NCBI GenBank assembly: GCA_003248865.1
Contig: QFPK01000010.1
Span: 1-64,000, forward strand
Source: Sphingomonas sp.
GTDB lineage: Bacteria > Pseudomonadota > Alphaproteobacteria > Sphingomonadales > Sphingomonadaceae
Direction: 5' to 3'
DNA length: 64,000 nt
Shown: one piece after another, positions 15,407 through 24,910 of the stretch
Layout of the letters: every line of letters begins with the position of its first letter
Numbering within the stretch: the first letter of the stretch is position 1
The notes under the pieces: generated by a model
Told to the model about the DNA's origin: nothing
Seen by the model: the letters and a program-made list of their open reading frames with translations, nothing else
Database searches by the model: none
Made by a program: the position numbers and the translations under genes

Positions 15407-17928
15407 TGGGCGGCGCGGCCGGCAAGGTCGGCGGCATCCTGACCGGACCGTGGGGCGCTGCCATCACGATGGGTGCGGTTGGCCTGGGTGTGCTGATCAC
15501 CGCCCTGCAGGGTGGCGAGGAAGCGATGAAGGCGCAGGAGGCCGCCGCCGAATCGCACAAGAAGGCAATCGAGGCGCTGGACGCCGCCACCGGCCGGATG
15601 AGCCGGACACAGGAAGAGGCGATCCGGGTTGGCGTTGCGGCGGCTCAGGCTGACCTGAATGCGGCGATTGCGGCCCGCCAGCGCGCCCAAGCCGAGATGG
15701 AGAAGGCCAAGGCCTTCATGCGGTCTCAGGACGCAATGTCCGTCGGCTCCGGCGGCGATCCGGGCGCCCGGGGCGCCTATGCGGGTGGCCTGGTTGCAGG
15801 CGTCGCGCGCCTGAGCGACTTGGAAGCGGATATCGCGGCGAGTAAGGCGGCCGAGGCAACCGCGCGCGCCCAGCTGGCCAACGCGAACTATGCGACCACG
15901 CTGGCCCGGGTGAAGGGCCAGCTCGACCCGGTGGTGAAAGCCACTCAGGACTATGAGCGCGAGCAGACCCGGCTGCGAGCTTCGTTCGAGAAGGGGCAGA
16001 TCTCCGAAAGCCAGTTGACCGCGGGCCTGCTGAAGGCGGAACGCGATCTTTCCGCCGCGCGGGAAGCAGCACAGGCGTCTGACAAGGCGGCGGGGGCTGC
16101 GGCCCGTGAGGCCAAGAAGGCTGCCGCCGATGCAGCGCGCGAGGCGAAGCGGGCAGCCGAAGAGCAGGCCCGGCTGATCGAGAAGATCCTGGACAGTGCC
16201 CTGAAGGCCCGCCTCGAGCTCGACAAGCTGGCGCGCGGCGACGGCAGTTATGTCGGGTTCCTCGGCGCGCTGAACGCGGCGGACAAGGCGCGGGAGGCTG
16301 CCACCCAGAAGAGCCGGGAGGAAACGGGCCTGGCCGGCGCGGTGAGCCGGGCTGAAGACGAATGGCGCGCGCAGCAAGACGCGGCGAAGGAGGCGGCCCG
16401 GAAGGCGGCCGAGGAACTGCGGCAGAAGCTGGTGGGCTATGCGGGCACAATCGGCAGCCTGATCGGTGAGGGCGCCGCCTACACCATGCAGGAGCTGACC
16501 GACGCCATCTTCACGGGCAAGACCGACCAGCTGTTCGGCAATGGCCCGCTGACCACCGTCGGCCGGACGCTGATCGAAGCCTCGAAAACCGACGAGTTCA
16601 AGGAAGCGTTCCGCCCCGTCGTCAAGCAGTTGAAGGACGTGTTCGGTGACACGCCCTTTGCCGACCAGATCGGCGGCGTCTTCCAGAGCGTGGCGTTCGG
16701 CTCTGCGGTGGCCGAGATCGTGGGCAAAGGCGCCAAGGAAGAGCGGATCGGCGCGGCCGTCGGCACGCAGGCGGGCAAGGCGGCCGAGGCGATGGGCTGG
16801 CTGCCGCCTGGCGTCGGCCAGGCCATCGGCGCTGCCCTGGGCGCCGCAGTCGGCGGGCTGTTCGTGGGGTCCAAGACCGGCTCGGTCACGCTGACAGGAT
16901 CGAACGGGCAGATGGTTCAGGGCGATGCCACCGGCTCCGGCGGCACGCAGGTGAAGAATGCCGACATCCTGGGCAACAATTTCACCAACGCGCTGTCATC
17001 CATCATCGAGACGCTGGGCGGGTCTGTCGGAAACTACTCGGTCTCTCTGGGCCAGAACGGCAAATATTATCGGGTCGATACAACCGGGCAAGGGCGCACC
17101 AGCAAGCGCCAGTCCGGCGTGCTGGCGTTCGGCGAGGACGCCAATGCAGCCGTGCAGGCCACCCTTGCCGATGCCATCCGCGACGGGGCCGTGGCGGGCG
17201 TCAGCCCGCGCGTGCAGGCAGTGCTCAACCAGTACGCCGACAACCTGGACAAGGCCGTCTCCGAGGCACTGAAGGTGCAGGGCCTCGAGAACTTCCTGGC
17301 GGATCGGGAAAACCCCTTCGCCAGTGCATTCCGCGATTTTGAGCGGCAGGCGGCCGAGCGGCTGCGCATCGCCCGCGCCTACGGCTTCAACGTCGTCGAG
17401 ATCGAGCGCATCAACGCGGAAGAGCGCACCAAGCTTATCAAGGAACAGGCTGAAGAGCAGCTCGCCAGCGTGCGGGCGCTGCTGGACGATCTGCGGTTCG
17501 GCAGCCGGGCCGAAGGCTCCGTGTCAGACCAGCTGGCCGCGCTCTCCGCCGAACGATCCCGGCTTCAGGGGCTGGTGGACGGCGGTGACGTCAGCCAGAT
17601 CGACGCGCTGGCCGACATCATCCAGCAGCAGATCGATCTCTCGCGCTCGGCCTATGGATCGACCGGGCAGTATGCTGCGGATCGCAGCGACGCCATCACC
17701 ACGCTGGAGCAGCTGATGCGCCAGACGGAAGAGCGGGTGCAGGCCGCCAGCTCGGCCGCGCAGAACCTGACCAACGACAAGCTGAGCGAACTGAATGCCA
17801 CGGCCGACGAGCAGATGACCGAGGCGCAGCGGCAGACGGCCCTGCTGGCGCAGATCGCGGCCCAGCTATCGTCCGGCGGCGGCTATGACGGCAGCCTGCT
17901 GGGCCTTTACGCGCGGGCGTTGGTATGA
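15397..17928 (+). CDS. Phage tail tape measure protein, N-terminus deleted
   Basis: 843 residues from ATG 15397. The frame is open back to 15289, and tape-measure-like sequence begins about 15350. Hydrophobic glycine-rich segment (VGGILTGPWGAAITMGAVGLGVL), long alanine-rich coiled coil (~45-330), a second Gly/Ala hydrophobic region (VGQAIGAALGAAVGGLFVGS near 480) and helical C-terminus are typical of tape measure proteins that set tail length. The usual long N-terminal section is missing and the gene directly follows early genes, so it is probably a nonfunctional deletion product. Confidence 0.8.
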   Translation: MSMMGGAAGKVGGILTGPWGAAITMGAVGLGVLITALQGGEEAMKAQEAAAESHKKAIEALDAATGRMSRTQEEAIRVGVAAAQADLNAAIAARQRAQAEMEKAKAFMRSQDAMSVGSGGDPGARGAYAGGLVAGVARLSDLEADIAASKAAEATARAQLANANYATTLARVKGQLDPVVKATQDYEREQTRLRASFEKGQISESQLTAGLLKAERDLSAAREAAQASDKAAGAAAREAKKAAADAAREAKRAAEEQARLIEKILDSALKARLELDKLARGDGSYVGFLGALNAADKAREAATQKSREETGLAGAVSRAEDEWRAQQDAAKEAARKAAEELRQKLVGYAGTIGSLIGEGAAYTMQELTDAIFTGKTDQLFGNGPLTTVGRTLIEASKTDEFKEAFRPVVKQLKDVFGDTPFADQIGGVFQSVAFGSAVAEIVGKGAKEERIGAAVGTQAGKAAEAMGWLPPGVGQAIGAALGAAVGGLFVGSKTGSVTLTGSNGQMVQGDATGSGGTQVKNADILGNNFTNALSSIIETLGGSVGNYSVSLGQNGKYYRVDTTGQGRTSKRQSGVLAFGEDANAAVQATLADAIRDGAVAGVSPRVQAVLNQYADNLDKAVSEALKVQGLENFLADRENPFASAFRDFERQAAERLRIARAYGFNVVEIERINAEERTKLIKEQAEEQLASVRALLDDLRFGSRAEGSVSDQLAALSAERSRLQGLVDGGDVSQIDALADIIQQQIDLSRSAYGSTGQYAADRSDAITTLEQLMRQTEERVQAASSAAQNLTNDKLSELNATADEQMTEAQRQTALLAQIAAQLSSGGGYDGSLLGLYARALV

Positions 17929-20908
17929 GTGTGACCACCCTGGTGACGCTGGAGCCGCGCCGCCCAGCTGACGGCGTGGTGCAGGCGCAGCGCCTGGTCC
18001 ACAATGCGCGGGTCACCGGCCGCTTCCTGGGCGAGCAGTGGCAGCCGGATATCATCCAGACGCTGCCCGATTTCGAGCTGGATCTGGGCTTCGCGGACGG
18101 CAAGTTCGGCCAGGGCGCCACACCACAGGTCGGCCAGCTGGTGCTGGCGGTGGCGGCGGACAGCGCGCTGTCGTCGATGGTGTGGGCCGGATCGACCGTG
18201 ACGCTTCAGACAGCCAGCTGGCCGGCCGGCTTCGCAGATCCGGCGGATGCGGCATTCAGCGCGGAAGCCACCTACATCGTCGATTCCCATGCCGTGTCGG
18301 CCGACGGCCGGCTGACGCTGACCCTGCTGGACAATGGCCAGCCGCTGCGCAGGCCGCTGCTGTCGGCCAGGTTCGGCAGCACCGCGAACCCGCTGCTGGA
18401 TGGTTCCGGCGCCGCCGATCACGCGGGCAAGGTTGTGCCCATGGGCTGGGGCAAATGCCTGGGCGTGCCCGCCTTGCTGGTCGATCGGGTCTACAACATC
18501 TGGCTGCTGATCGGGCGGCCGACCAGCGTGTTCCATGGCGTCTATGATGGCGGGGCGCCCTATACGCCGGGTGCGTTGCGCGCGGATCTGGCGGCGCTTC
18601 GGGCGAACACGCCGGCAGATGGCAGCTGCGATGTGTGCGGCAATGCCGGCGGGCTGACGCTGGTGCGGCCCTGGACGGCGCCTGTCTACCCTCTGACAGC
18701 GGACATCACCGCCACCGGCCCACAGACGGCGGGCGATATCGCGCTGGCGGTGGTGGCGATGCGTTCCGCCATCGACGTCTCGGCCGGGGCCGCTGCCTTC
18801 AACGCGCTCTATCCAGCGCAGGCGCAGCTGTTCGTGGCAGACGAGCGCACGGCCGCTGCCGCGCTGGACTGGCTGATGGCCGGGCTTGGCGCCTGCTGGA
18901 AGGTGCTGAGCACCAACAGGATCGAGCTGGCCCGGCTCGACTTCGCAGCGCCGGTGATGACGTTTGCCGGCGGCGTCGCGCGGTGGGCTGGGGCCACAAC
19001 AACCGGGTGCATTCGGAATCGGAACTGGCGCTGGCGGTGCGGGGTGGGCTGGCATCCATGGATACGGTGGACTGGTCGCTGGTGACGGGCGCCGGCCGGC
19101 CGGAGAGCGGTTCCACACGGAACCTCGACGGCGGCAACCTGATCCGCGACCCGATCATGGGCTCGGACTGGAGCTACTCAGGGCCGGCCAGCTACTCTGA
19201 AGCTCCCGCTGCCCTGGGGGCGGTCTATAACCGCTATCGCGCCGTCATAGGCCCTGACGGCGGAACGGGCGGCTACATCGTGTTCAGCCCGTTTCCGAGC
19301 GGCGATGTGCTGGAGCGCTTTGCCGTAACGCCGGGCGAAACACTGTTCGCAGCATGGTGGGGTTATCGCGCGCCAGGCGCCGATGATGCCTTCTTCCTGC
19401 TGAACGTCTATGACGCAGCGGGCGGCTATGTCGCGACGACGGGGGTTCCCGGCAGCAACATCGGCACGGCCGACACGTCTGTCTGGAAGCGCTGCTCGGG
19501 CCAGATCGTGATCCCGGCGGGCTGGGCATTCGTGCTGCCGCATGTCGGCTACAATGGCAGCGCGACCGGCGCCCTCTACGTTGCTTGCCCCTACCTCGGC
19601 CGCTCCGCCCAGGGCGCCGATATCACCGGCCAGAACACCGCGCTCAACACACTGAATGTCGGCAGCCAGTCAGCCGCCGCGCTGGTGCTGGATGCGGCTA
19701 CGGCGATGGCCAACGCCGCCTCGGCGCAAAGCTCCATCTCCATCATCGTGTCAGACGGCTATCTGGGTCGGGCGGAAAAGCCGGCCATCATCAAGGAGTG
19801 GCAGGCGGTCGACGCGGAATACGCGGTGATTGGCGGGCGGGCCGGCGCGCTCGGCCTTGGCGCACATGCATTGGCCATCGCATGGTCCGCCGCTTACGCG
19901 GCTCTCGCCGCCTATCTGTCCAGCCTCTCTCCGGGCTGGAGCAATGTCAGCGTCGATACACCGATCGTGGCCGCCACATTCCGGGGTCGCTGGACCGATT
20001 ATTATTATGCGCGGCAGCTGCTGCTGGATCTGTTCACGTCCACCGTGTCGGCTACTGCCGACAGCAAGACCCGCAATGTGGACCGGGGCGCGTGGGTTTC
20101 GCATCCGCTGGGCACCGAGTTTTTCGTGGGTGACGAGGTGCAGGATCAGGGGGCGGCTGAGAACGGCCCGCCAAGCCTGCCAACCAAAGAGAACAGCTTT
20201 TGGCGACTTCGCGCCGAAGCCGGCGCCGAAGGCGTGACAGTGGCCGGGAACGCCAGTTTTACTGTCTCGACGACGGCCAGCGGATCGCCCCTTGCCGGCC
20301 AGCTGCCTCAGTCAGAGCAGCTGAAACTGCTGCGGGGCGCGATCGACCTGACCGCCTCGGCCGACTGGACGGTGGAGGTCCAGACTGGATGCACACTGTC
20401 TGTCGAGGACGGCAATGTGTCACTTCTGACGCTGGGGGCGGCCACGGCCAGCGGCGAGGTAATGGCCGTGCTGGCCGGCGTGGAGTTCCGGTTCCCGGTC
20501 TCGGCGCGGCGGGCGCCTGCAGGCTCCAGCGCACTCGCACTGACGCAGGCAAACAGCTTCCCGACCTCTGACGGATATGTGGTCACGGCAACGACGGCAG
20601 ACCTGCCGGTGCCGGCGGGGCGAGCTGTTTCGATTTCCACATTCTGGCAGTGGTGGAGCGAGGGTGGATTCTCCACCGTCAACGCCTTCGCCCAATATTC
20701 CAGCAACGGCGGCGGCTCATGGTCCGGGGTGGGATCTGTCGCCAGCGGATCGGCGCCAAGCATGGAACTTGGCACCTGTATTCTGGGGGCAACCCTTCCG
20801 TCTGACCCGGCCGCCCGTCTGGTGCGCTTCCGGGTTCAGGCATCCTGCACCGGCGTCGGCTTCATCACCAGCGCCGACGCGGGCATGATCGAGGCTTCGG
20901 TCCTGTGA
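17925..20908 (+). pseudogene. Phage tail tip/fibre protein, frameshifted near 18975-19000
   Basis: Two frames make one protein. Frame one runs 17925-~18990 (MSVTTLVTLEPRRPADGVVQ to VMTFAGGVARW). The homologous continuation GHNNRVHSESELALAV appears in the -1 frame, which runs to 20908, whereas frame one becomes arginine/tryptophan-rich nonsense and stops at 19085. A one-base loss near 18990 would explain it. Contents suggest a tail-tip protein with a fibre/carbohydrate-binding-like section (NLIRDPIMGSDWSYSG) and a VEKPAII-type repeat domain (GRAEKPAIIKEWQAVDAEY). Sequencing error or programmed shifting cannot be excluded. Confidence 0.65.
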
Positions 20909-21375
20909 TCGGGGTGCTGAACGATGAAACGGGCGAGCTGAGCCTGTTCGATGATGCGCTTTGGGATGCGGTTTCGAACACATATCCGATGGAGGGCCGC
21001 ACGATGATCGACGTGCCGGCCGCTCTGGAGGGGCTGGCGTGGTCGCCGGTGGCGCGGGCGTTCGGGCCGGCGCCGCGCATGCTGACCAGCACGCAGATCC
21101 TTGGTCTCTACACCACGGCCCAGCATGCGCGGGCGCGGCGGATGCTGATGGCCGTTTATCCCGAGGGTCACCCCTGGGCCGGGCAACTGATCGATCCGGA
21201 CGGTCTGACGCAGCGGCTTGTCGATGCCACCCTGACGCTGAGCGAGCCGATGTCAACCGCCGACCCGTTTCACCAGAATGGAACGGCCTGGATGCGGGCC
21301 GTCGGAGTGATCGAATCCGATGAAGAGGCCGCGCGCATCGCGGCGGGCATTACGCCGGAGGAGGCCGCGCTATGA
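20905..21375 (+). CDS. Phage tail-region hypothetical protein
   Basis: 156 residues in ATGA overlap with the preceding tail gene. No signal or membrane segment. Mixed sequence with LARFGPAPRMLTSTQILGLYTTAQHARARRML-like helical centre. It is linked by overlap to the next gene, so part of the tail-fibre operon. Possibly a fibre assembly or minor tail protein; not recognised. Confidence 0.6.
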   Translation: MIGVLNDETGELSLFDDALWDAVSNTYPMEGRTMIDVPAALEGLAWSPVARAFGPAPRMLTSTQILGLYTTAQHARARRMLMAVYPEGHPWAGQLIDPDGLTQRLVDATLTLSEPMSTADPFHQNGTAWMRAVGVIESDEEAARIAAGITPEEAAL

Positions 21376-21734
21376 CAGCCACAACCGCCCGAGCCGAGTT
21401 CCTGAAAACCGAGGATCGATTCGCCGCAGCGGCGTCGCCTGCGATGGAAGCGAGATGGGGTGAGGCCGCGTTGGACACCAGCCAGGTAAGCTCGCTGGTG
21501 AACGAGGCCGACGCGCTGTCCGAAGCGGCCCGCCAGCTGGTGCAGATGGGCACGCCGCCCGCGAACGACGTCGCAGTGATGGCCGGCATTCATCGCGATC
21601 TGGAGGGCAAGACAGTGACGATTCCCTATGGCGGCCGGCTCGGCATGCCGGCGACCGCGAACATGCTCGTGATCCGCGCCCGCGTGAACGCGAATGTGGG
21701 AACGACCACGCTGATCGGGATTGTGCTGCTGTGA
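21372..21734 (+). CDS. Phage tail-region small protein
   Basis: 120 residues, overlapping both neighbours by four bases. The N-terminal half is helical and the C-terminal half beta-rich (GKTVTIPYGGRLGMPATANMLV). No family recognised. Its place among tail genes suggests a structural or assembly role. Confidence 0.6.
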   Translation: MTATTARAEFLKTEDRFAAAASPAMEARWGEAALDTSQVSSLVNEADALSEAARQLVQMGTPPANDVAVMAGIHRDLEGKTVTIPYGGRLGMPATANMLVIRARVNANVGTTTLIGIVLL

Positions 21735-22567
21735 CCTGGTTGCTGAAGCCCTACCCGTTGCAGGATGCGGCGCTGGCGGGCGATCTGTGGGTGCATCCGG
21801 CGCTAACCCCTCAGCCCAAGGTGATCGCTCAGGTGTCTGCCGCCGGGGCATGGACGAACTGGATCGATGTCGACCTGTGGGCGGATCGGCCGCTCGACAC
21901 GTTTGCCCTGCTGTTCCACAACGGGCCGATGGGCGGCAGTTGGAAGGCCTATGGCCGCACCGATGCAGACGGTCCACCGGCAGGCCCCTGGATCGATGAC
22001 CCCGCCACCGAACTGTTCGAATATGTGGGCTGGGGCGAGTTTCCGCCATCGGCCGACGGCGTGTTCCGCGATCGGCGTGCCCATGCCCTGATGACGCTGC
22101 CGGCGCCCCGGCCGGTTCGCTACCTGCGCATCTATATCAACTGGCCAGGGCCGGCGGACCTGAACCCGTGGAACCTGGGCGTGATCGCCATTGGCAAGCG
22201 GTGGGAGCCGGGGCGAGACACCAACGAGATGCGCGGGTTCGACTGGGGCTCTGGCTGGCGGGCGAACGACCCGAGCGAGGTCCGCACCCACGACGGCGGT
22301 GAGCAAAGCAGCTGGCGCCGCGCCGTTGTGCCAGAGGTGCGCGGCACGTTCAGCCATCTGACAGACGCCGAGGTCAGCGAGCTGAAGGCCATCATCATGG
22401 CGGCCGCCCGCACCGAGCCGCTGCTGCTGGTGGAGTCCAGCGACGCCCTGGGAGACGCCGGCATGCCGCAGAAAATCCACTACGGCAGCCTCATCGAAGT
22501 GGACTTTTTCGGCCGGACACAGCCCAACAAGAGCAGGTTCGAGCTGAGGCTGCGGAACTGGCTGTGA
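21731..22567 (+). CDS. Phage minor tail/adhesion protein
   Basis: 278 residues, last rightward gene of the prophage. Begins MTWLLKPYPLQDAALAGDLWVHPAL and is rich in Trp and aromatic residues. A jelly-roll-like segment (AWTNWIDVDLWADRPLDTFALL, then PVRYLRIYINWPGPADLNPW) resembles carbohydrate-binding discoidin-type folds. The C-terminal ~100 residues resemble other tail proteins (TEPLLLVESSDALGD, VDFFGRTQPNKSRFELRL). A function in host surface contact is inferred. Confidence 0.6.
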   Translation: MTWLLKPYPLQDAALAGDLWVHPALTPQPKVIAQVSAAGAWTNWIDVDLWADRPLDTFALLFHNGPMGGSWKAYGRTDADGPPAGPWIDDPATELFEYVGWGEFPPSADGVFRDRRAHALMTLPAPRPVRYLRIYINWPGPADLNPWNLGVIAIGKRWEPGRDTNEMRGFDWGSGWRANDPSEVRTHDGGEQSSWRRAVVPEVRGTFSHLTDAEVSELKAIIMAAARTEPLLLVESSDALGDAGMPQKIHYGSLIEVDFFGRTQPNKSRFELRLRNWL

Positions 22568-22664
22568 TTTCCCTACGCGGATTGCAGTCTCAGCTGCCGA
22601 TTAAAGGTCGATGAGAGGCCTCTTAGATGCATGTGAGGGGCGCTTCATTCCACATAGCTCCAGA

Positions 22665-23027
22665 TCATTTCGCGGCTGTGAGCAGGTCCTGGTACCGGCC
22701 GCGATAATGGCGCTGATTGAAGACCTGGAAGGGCTGGGCCATCCGGAGGCGCTCGAGGCGCTCAAAGATGGCCCTGGCGTCGTCCTCGCTGCCGGCGACG
22801 TCGCGGACCTGGTCGCGTCGAATCCGCTGCATGACGCCCACATTGGAGTCGACGGCCAGTTCAAGATTGGCCGGCCGCACGACTGCCAGCCGTCCGTAGC
22901 CGTAGGCGTAACCCATCGAACCCTCGACAAGCACCCAATCGCCCACCGCGAGGGGGCCAGCCCATGCATCGTCCGTGGGGTTGCCTCGCATATGGCGTTC
23001 GTCGTGGGTGGATTTAAAGCGGCTCAT
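22665..23027 (-). CDS. Leftward hypothetical gene at prophage right end (moron candidate)
   Basis: 120 residues from ATG 23027 with AAGGAC at good ribosome-site spacing. Contains an SH3/KOW-like beta segment (PLAVGDWVLVEGSMGYAYGYGRLAVVRP) followed by helices. It is transcribed opposite to the tail genes and sits between them and the R2/R1 sites, the location where Mu-like phages carry accessory genes. Family unknown. Confidence 0.6.
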   Translation of the reverse strand: MSRFKSTHDERHMRGNPTDDAWAGPLAVGDWVLVEGSMGYAYGYGRLAVVRPANLELAVDSNVGVMQRIRRDQVRDVAGSEDDARAIFERLERLRMAQPFQVFNQRHYRGRYQDLLTAAK

Positions 23028-23064
23028 GGAGCCGTCCTTAGGGCCGGTGATCGGGCCGCGCTAC

Positions 23065-23123
23065 GGCTTCAGAGTGCTCTAAAACCTCTTGTCCCAGACT
23101 CTAAAAGGTCTTGTCGCGCTTCA
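23065..23123 (-). other. Prophage right end with tandem MuA-type sites R1 and R2
   Basis: Reading inwards from the end on the minus strand, after TGAAGC there are two adjacent 22-bp units. Both contain GACAAGA, two variable bases, then TTTTAGAG (plus positions 23099-23108 and 23077-23086 for the TTTTAGAG cores). The exact 22-base period and terminal TGAAGCG match the layout of phage Mu R1-R2. The end would be CA at 23122-23123. Confidence 0.6.
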
Positions 23124-23132
23124 AACCTAGAC

Positions 23133-23166
23133 TCTCTCCCCCTGTCAGGGGGAGAGCCGGAGAGGG
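23133..23166. repeat. Short CT/AG hairpin next to prophage
   Basis: CTCTCCCCCTG-TC-AGGGGGAGAG hairpin followed by a second AG-rich run. It is a common type of intergenic palindrome; no gene is seen in 23028-23484. Confidence 0.45.
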
Positions 23167-23243
23167 GGTATCACCGCCGGGCCTGATCCACGAACCTCTC
23201 CACAAACCCCAACGTCGCCCCGCCCCGACCCGCTCTCGATCCC

Positions 23244-23337
23244 GCTCAGGCTGAGCTTGTCGAAGCCCCCGACGCGAAAGCGCAATGGCTGAACCGGGCA
23301 TCACACCCCATAGGGCTTCGACAAGCTCAGCCTGAGC
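23244..23337. repeat. 22-bp inverted REP-like pair
   Basis: A 22-base unit beginning GCTCAGGCTGAGC and ending TTGTCGAAG (23244-23265) recurs as its exact reverse complement at 23316-23337. Each unit holds its own GCTCAGGCTGAGC palindrome. The same unit is familiar to me as an abundant REP-type palindrome of many proteobacteria. Confidence 0.8.
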
Positions 23338-23365
23338 TGGTCAAGGGACAAGAGTGCCACCCCAA

Positions 23366-23467
23366 GCGCCGCAGGCAATCAAACCAAGTCGCGCGCGTGC
23401 CGTGGGATTAGCGCACAACACCAACATAGAGGGTGCAGGGAAATCATTTCCCTGCCCGCCGGAGGCA
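23366..23467 (-). repeat. Dispersed hairpin repeat, copy B
   Basis: In minus orientation: GCCTCCGGCGGGCAGGGAA, then TGATTTCCCTGCACCCTC, TATGTTGGTGTTGTGCGC, and GGTTTGATTGCCTGCGGCGC at the far end. Nearly identical to copy C at 45998-46098. It lies just past the stop of the UbiH-family gene. Confidence 0.85.
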
Positions 23468-23484
23468 AAAACCCCGGCCCCGCC

Positions 23485-24729
23485 CTACCCCAGTTCCCCG
23501 CGCAGCAGCGGCGGCAGATCCCCCGCTTCTCCGCGCGCGATCTTCATGAACGCGCGCCTGAGCGGCGGGATGCGGTTCACGGCGGCAAGTCCGGTCGCCC
23601 GAATGCCGGTGGCGGCGCGGCCGGGCACGCCGAACAGGCGGGTGAGGATGTCGGTGGCGGCGGCGGTGGCGCTGTTGTCGGCGCGGCGCCAGCGTTCGTA
23701 GCGGCGGGCGACGTCCGGGTGGCCCAGATCGAGCCCAAGGCGGGCGCTGTCTGACAGCACTTCGGCCAGCGCTGCGACGTCGCGCAGGCCCATGTTCAGC
23801 CCTTGCCCGGCGATGGGGTGGATGCCGTGGGCGGCGTCACCCACCAGAATCAGCCGTTCGGCCCAATAGCGTTCAGCGTGTTGCAGGTTCAGCGGGAAGG
23901 ACTGCACCGGCGCGAGCAGTTCGAGCTTGCCGAGGAAGCTGCCCATCTTCTTCTCGGCCTCATGCGCGATGGCCCGGGGCGACAGCGCCTTCAGCCCCTC
24001 GGCATCCCCGCGATGCACCGTCCACACCAGCGCCGAGCGATGCCGACCGTCCGGCAGGTCCGTCATCGGTAGCTGCGCGAACGGGCCGTCGGCATAGAAG
24101 AGTTCGGAGGCCACATGATTGTGCGGCTTTTCATGCGCCAGCACGGTCACGATGGCGGTCGCATCATATTGCCAGCTCGCCAGCCGGATTCCGGCCTGCT
24201 GGCGCAACTGGGAACCGCGTCCGTCGCAGGCGATGATCAGCGGCGCGGTCAGCACCCGCCCGTCGGCCAGCGTCACGCTGGCGCTGTCGGGGCCGCGATC
24301 CACCGCCCTGATGCTGGCGGGCGCGAACAGGCTGGCAGCCGGCGTCTCGCGCAGCTTCGCCAGCAGCGCGCCGCGCAGCGCCCGGTTTTCCAGCATCGTC
24401 CCCAGCGGCTCCGCGGGTTCCGCTTCGGCGGAATCGAAGTGCAGGATGCGCGGGTCCAGCCCGTCGGTCACGCGGATGGCGCGGATCGCGCAGCCTTCCG
24501 TGTCCATCAATTCGCCCAGCCCCAGCGCCCGCAGCATCCGCGCCGTCGAAGAGGCGATGGCAGAGACCCGGCCGTCGAAACCCGGCGCCATGTGCGCATC
24601 CGGATCGGCGCGCTCCACCACCGCGACCGACAGCTCATGGGCCGCCAGCGCAAGCGCCAGCGTCAGCCCCACGAGGCCGCCGCCGACAAGGATGCAATCG
24701 AAACTTTGTGGGAAAGACGCCTGTGCCAT
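23485..24729 (-). CDS. UbiH/UbiF/COQ6-family FAD-dependent hydroxylase
   Basis: 414 residues from ATG 24729. The frame opens 21 codons earlier, without a better start. N-terminal dinucleotide-binding motif FDCILVGGGLVGLTLALALA, the ATG/DG motif (LIIACDGRGSQLR at ~190) and the FAD-ribityl motif LILVGDAAHGIHPIAGQGLNMGLRD near 300. It hydroxylates ring positions in ubiquinone biosynthesis; which position cannot be read from sequence alone. It is transcribed away from ftsK, with a shared intergenic region of ~420 bases. Confidence 0.92.
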   Translation of the reverse strand: MAQASFPQSFDCILVGGGLVGLTLALALAAHELSVAVVERADPDAHMAPGFDGRVSAIASSTARMLRALGLGELMDTEGCAIRAIRVTDGLDPRILHFDSAEAEPAEPLGTMLENRALRGALLAKLRETPAASLFAPASIRAVDRGPDSASVTLADGRVLTAPLIIACDGRGSQLRQQAGIRLASWQYDATAIVTVLAHEKPHNHVASELFYADGPFAQLPMTDLPDGRHRSALVWTVHRGDAEGLKALSPRAIAHEAEKKMGSFLGKLELLAPVQSFPLNLQHAERYWAERLILVGDAAHGIHPIAGQGLNMGLRDVAALAEVLSDSARLGLDLGHPDVARRYERWRRADNSATAAATDILTRLFGVPGRAATGIRATGLAAVNRIPPLRRAFMKIARGEAGDLPPLLRGELG

Positions 24730-24884
24730 GCCCCCTGATAGCGCAGCCATGCCGACACCCCAAGTCCGACATTGCCGCACCTCTTTGCCCAAATTTCAGG
24801 CATTGCCCAACATCTCACACGAAGCTGCCGAACATTTAGGCAAAACTGTCATCAAGCCGCGTCAATCGGCCCCATGCGGGTCAG

Positions 24885-24900
24885 TTGGCACGGCTTTTGA
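24885..24900 (+). promoter_or_regulatory. Sigma-54-like promoter motif upstream of ftsK
   Basis: TTGGCACG (24885-24892), four bases, then TTGA (24897-24900), against the -24/-12 consensus TTGGCACG-N4-TTGC. Only the last base differs, but it falls in the important -12 GC. The expected transcript start is near 24911. Confidence 0.35.
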
Positions 24901-24910
24901 ATGTAACAAT

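Larger units (their letters stand above)
8613..23123. mobile_element. Defective Mu-like transposable prophage (~14.5 kb)
   Basis: The order is C-type repressor (leftward), Ner, Rha-like, ParB-like, small gene, MuA, MuB, small gene, tape measure, tail genes. MuA/MuB plus Ner identify a transposable phage like those of alphaproteobacteria. Proposed ends are TG at 8613-8614 and CA at 23122-23123, inferred from MuA-binding-type repeats. Full-length relatives are about 36-40 kb. Here terminase, portal, protease, capsid, head-tail and lysis genes are all absent between 15308 and 15397. Flanking pentamers (AATTT, AACCT) do not match exactly, so the ends remain provisional. Confidence 0.8.

Noticed and set aside
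15397..22567. Tail genes as a gene transfer agent or tailocin cluster
   Set aside because: No sheath, baseplate, lysis or capsid gene is present, and the tape measure gene is truncated. A deleted Mu-like prophage explains the region better.
22619..22628. CCTCTTAGAT in the right arm, similar to the L2 candidate CCTCTTAGAG
   Set aside because: It lies ~500 bases from the proposed right end and in the opposite orientation to R1/R2, so it was not counted as a MuA site, though it could be an internal one.
8608..23128. Five-base target duplication (AATTT left, AACCT right)
   Set aside because: Only three of five bases agree. Not accepted as evidence for the ends.
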